This document shows, in pieces, positions 4,978 to 5,533 of a stretch of DNA of 5,533 bases. This DNA is from Chamaesiphon sp. (lineage in GTDB: Bacteria > Cyanobacteriota > Cyanobacteriia > Cyanobacteriales > Chamaesiphonaceae). Location: assembly GCA_026786125.1 (NCBI GenBank), contig JAJAYU010000242.1, forward strand, positions 1 to 5,533. The letters run 5' to 3'. Position numbers and translations under genes: made by a program. Under the pieces are notes generated by a model that saw only the letters and a list, made by a program, of their open reading frames with translations, did no database searches and was not told where the DNA came from. Position 1 is the first letter of the stretch, and each line of letters begins with the position of its first letter.

Positions 4978-5005
4978 ATTTTATATTAATTTTAGCTGTT
5001 CTCAA
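4978..5005 (-). promoter_or_regulatory. Candidate sigma-70 promoter for the 69-residue protein
   Basis: On the minus strand TTGAGA (5005-5000, 5 of 6) is followed after 16 bases by TAAAAT (4983-4978, 5 of 6). The predicted start near 4971 would leave a very short leader before the ATG at 4961. The -35 box lies right next to the heptamer repeat at 5007-5034. Sequence match only. Confidence 0.42.
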
Positions 5006-5006
5006 C

Positions 5007-5034
5007 GGTGGATGGTGGATGGTGAATGGTGGGG
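5007..5034. repeat. Four tandem heptamers of the GGTGGAT type
   Basis: Units are GGTGGAT (5007-5013), GGTGGAT (5014-5020), GGTGAAT (5021-5027) and GGTGGGG (5028-5034). This is the STRR-type heptamer repeat common in cyanobacterial intergenic DNA. It lies between the SH3-domain gene and the promoter of the 69-residue protein, so copy number changes would alter the spacing upstream of that promoter but not inside it. Confidence 0.75.
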
Positions 5035-5056
5035 TGTTTTTGCTGAACAAAGTTAT

Positions 5057-5081
5057 AGTCCCCCAGTCCCCCAGTCTCCCC
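5057..5081. repeat. Three tandem octamers of the AGTCCCCC type
   Basis: AGTCCCCC at 5057-5064 and 5065-5072 is followed by AGTCTCCC at 5073-5080. The array directly abuts the stop codon of the SH3-domain gene. Together with the heptamers at 5007-5034, it makes this 119-bp gap mostly simple repeats. I see no clear terminator: a 6-bp inverted repeat (5083-5088/5096-5101) overlaps the gene end but has no T-tract after it. Confidence 0.7.
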
Positions 5082-5533
5082 TAAGGCTTCACCTTAGCCT
5101 TCGGCTTCACTGGTGGATTATCCTGCGCTGCATTAGCCGCTGCTGCTGCTTTATCGATATTGCCAGCGCGAACCCAACCTTGGAGATTATCTGTCTCGGA
5201 TTGAATCAATACCCATTGCTTATCATCGCTGGTTTTGACAATGGCAACCTTGGCATTAAAGGCAACTCCACCAACTTTTTCAGCACCAGGCTCAGGATCT
5301 TTCTTGAGTGATAGTCCATCTTTCCAGACGACTTTTGCGTCGTATGATTCAGGTGGTAGTTTTTCAGGTGCATTGGGATTTAAGGGATCTTTAGCTACTG
5401 GTGCTGGGCTAGGGATAGCCGCTTTTGGCGTTTTTTGTTTTTGTTTAGATTTAGCAGCGATTGGTTTTGATCCACCACGTTCTTCTGCAAATATCGGCTT
5501 GGGTGGGTGAGTACTCATCTGTGTGATGAAGAA
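5081..5533 (-). CDS. Bacterial SH3-domain protein, probably membrane-anchored, 5' end cut by window edge
   Basis: The frame ends at TAG (5081-5083) and is open through the right edge. An ATG at 5518 would give 145 residues, but the five codons before it (FFITQ) are also open, and the stretch after it (STHPPKPIFAEE) resembles what follows an N-terminal membrane anchor in cyanobacterial SH3 proteins I recall. I therefore think the true start and anchor are outside the window. Numbering from the 5518 ATG, residues 18-57 are a lysine, alanine and proline-rich linker. Residues 60-122 are a bacterial SH3-like fold: AKVVWKDGLSLKKDPEPG, then VGGVAFNAKVAIV, KQWVLIQ and GWVRAGNI, the usual end of this domain. 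The tail is alanine-rich, then PVKPKAKVKP. Such domains bind peptides or cell-wall material, typically outside the cytoplasm; the partner is unknown here. The gene ends against an octamer repeat. Confidence 0.85.
   Translation of the reverse strand, partial: FFITQMSTHPPKPIFAEERGGSKPIAAKSKQKQKTPKAAIPSPAPVAKDPLNPNAPEKLPPESYDAKVVWKDGLSLKKDPEPGAEKVGGVAFNAKVAIVKTSDDKQWVLIQSETDNLQGWVRAGNIDKAAAAANAAQDNPPVKPKAKVKP

Noticed and set aside
5007..5081. Possible CRISPR array
   Set aside because: Units are 7-8 bases and directly abutting, without spacers; these are simple tandem repeats.
5012..5510. Plus-strand frames of 91-99 codons across the SH3 gene
   Set aside because: They begin in the heptamer repeat or inside the SH3 gene and mirror its codons; the minus strand carries a recognisable domain.

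Overview
The window looks like ordinary chromosome from a cyanobacterium. Four things point that way. CGATCG, the core of the cyanobacterial HIP1 palindrome, is strongly over-represented: I counted 15 copies by eye, one of them inside a full GCGATCGC. A cysteine-free L32 ribosomal protein gene of cyanobacterial type is present. Intergenic regions carry short tandem heptamers and octamers. Several proteins look like cyanobacterium-restricted families with no assigned function. The genus cannot be fixed from this sequence. I see no rRNA, tRNA, CRISPR array, insertion sequence or phage gene.

Layout, left to right. Positions 1-156 (minus) hold the N-terminus of an exported protein that runs off the left edge; a candidate promoter and a 9-bp leader hairpin lie upstream. 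Positions 370-546 (minus) are rpmF (50S ribosomal protein L32), too short for usual ORF cut-offs. A 245-bp divergent intergenic region follows. Positions 792-2024 (plus) encode a 410-residue soluble protein of unknown function. Its 3' end overlaps by 17 bp, tail to tail, with a Tat-exported purple-acid-phosphatase-like metallophosphoesterase (2008-2976, minus). A 76-bp divergent gap separates that from a single-pass membrane protein (3053-4069, plus), which has a disordered acidic N-terminal half and three W-D-[DE] motifs. A small exported protein with two cysteines follows (4245-4733, plus). Convergent to it is a 69-residue conserved small protein (4752-4961, minus). At the right edge is a bacterial SH3-domain protein (5081 to the edge, minus) whose true start probably lies outside the window.

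How the genes relate. Strand switches are frequent and gaps are short, so most genes look monocistronic and there is no clear multi-gene operon. Three products (the left-edge protein, the phosphatase and the 162-residue protein) carry export signals, and two more (the 338-residue protein and probably the SH3 protein) appear membrane-anchored, so the theme is loosely cell envelope. I found no convincing new multi-gene system. The most interesting items are the repeated W-D-E-x-L-P motif in the membrane protein, the overlapping convergent gene ends with a shared 8-mer in both upstream regions, the leader hairpin at the left, and the uncharacterised 410-residue protein.
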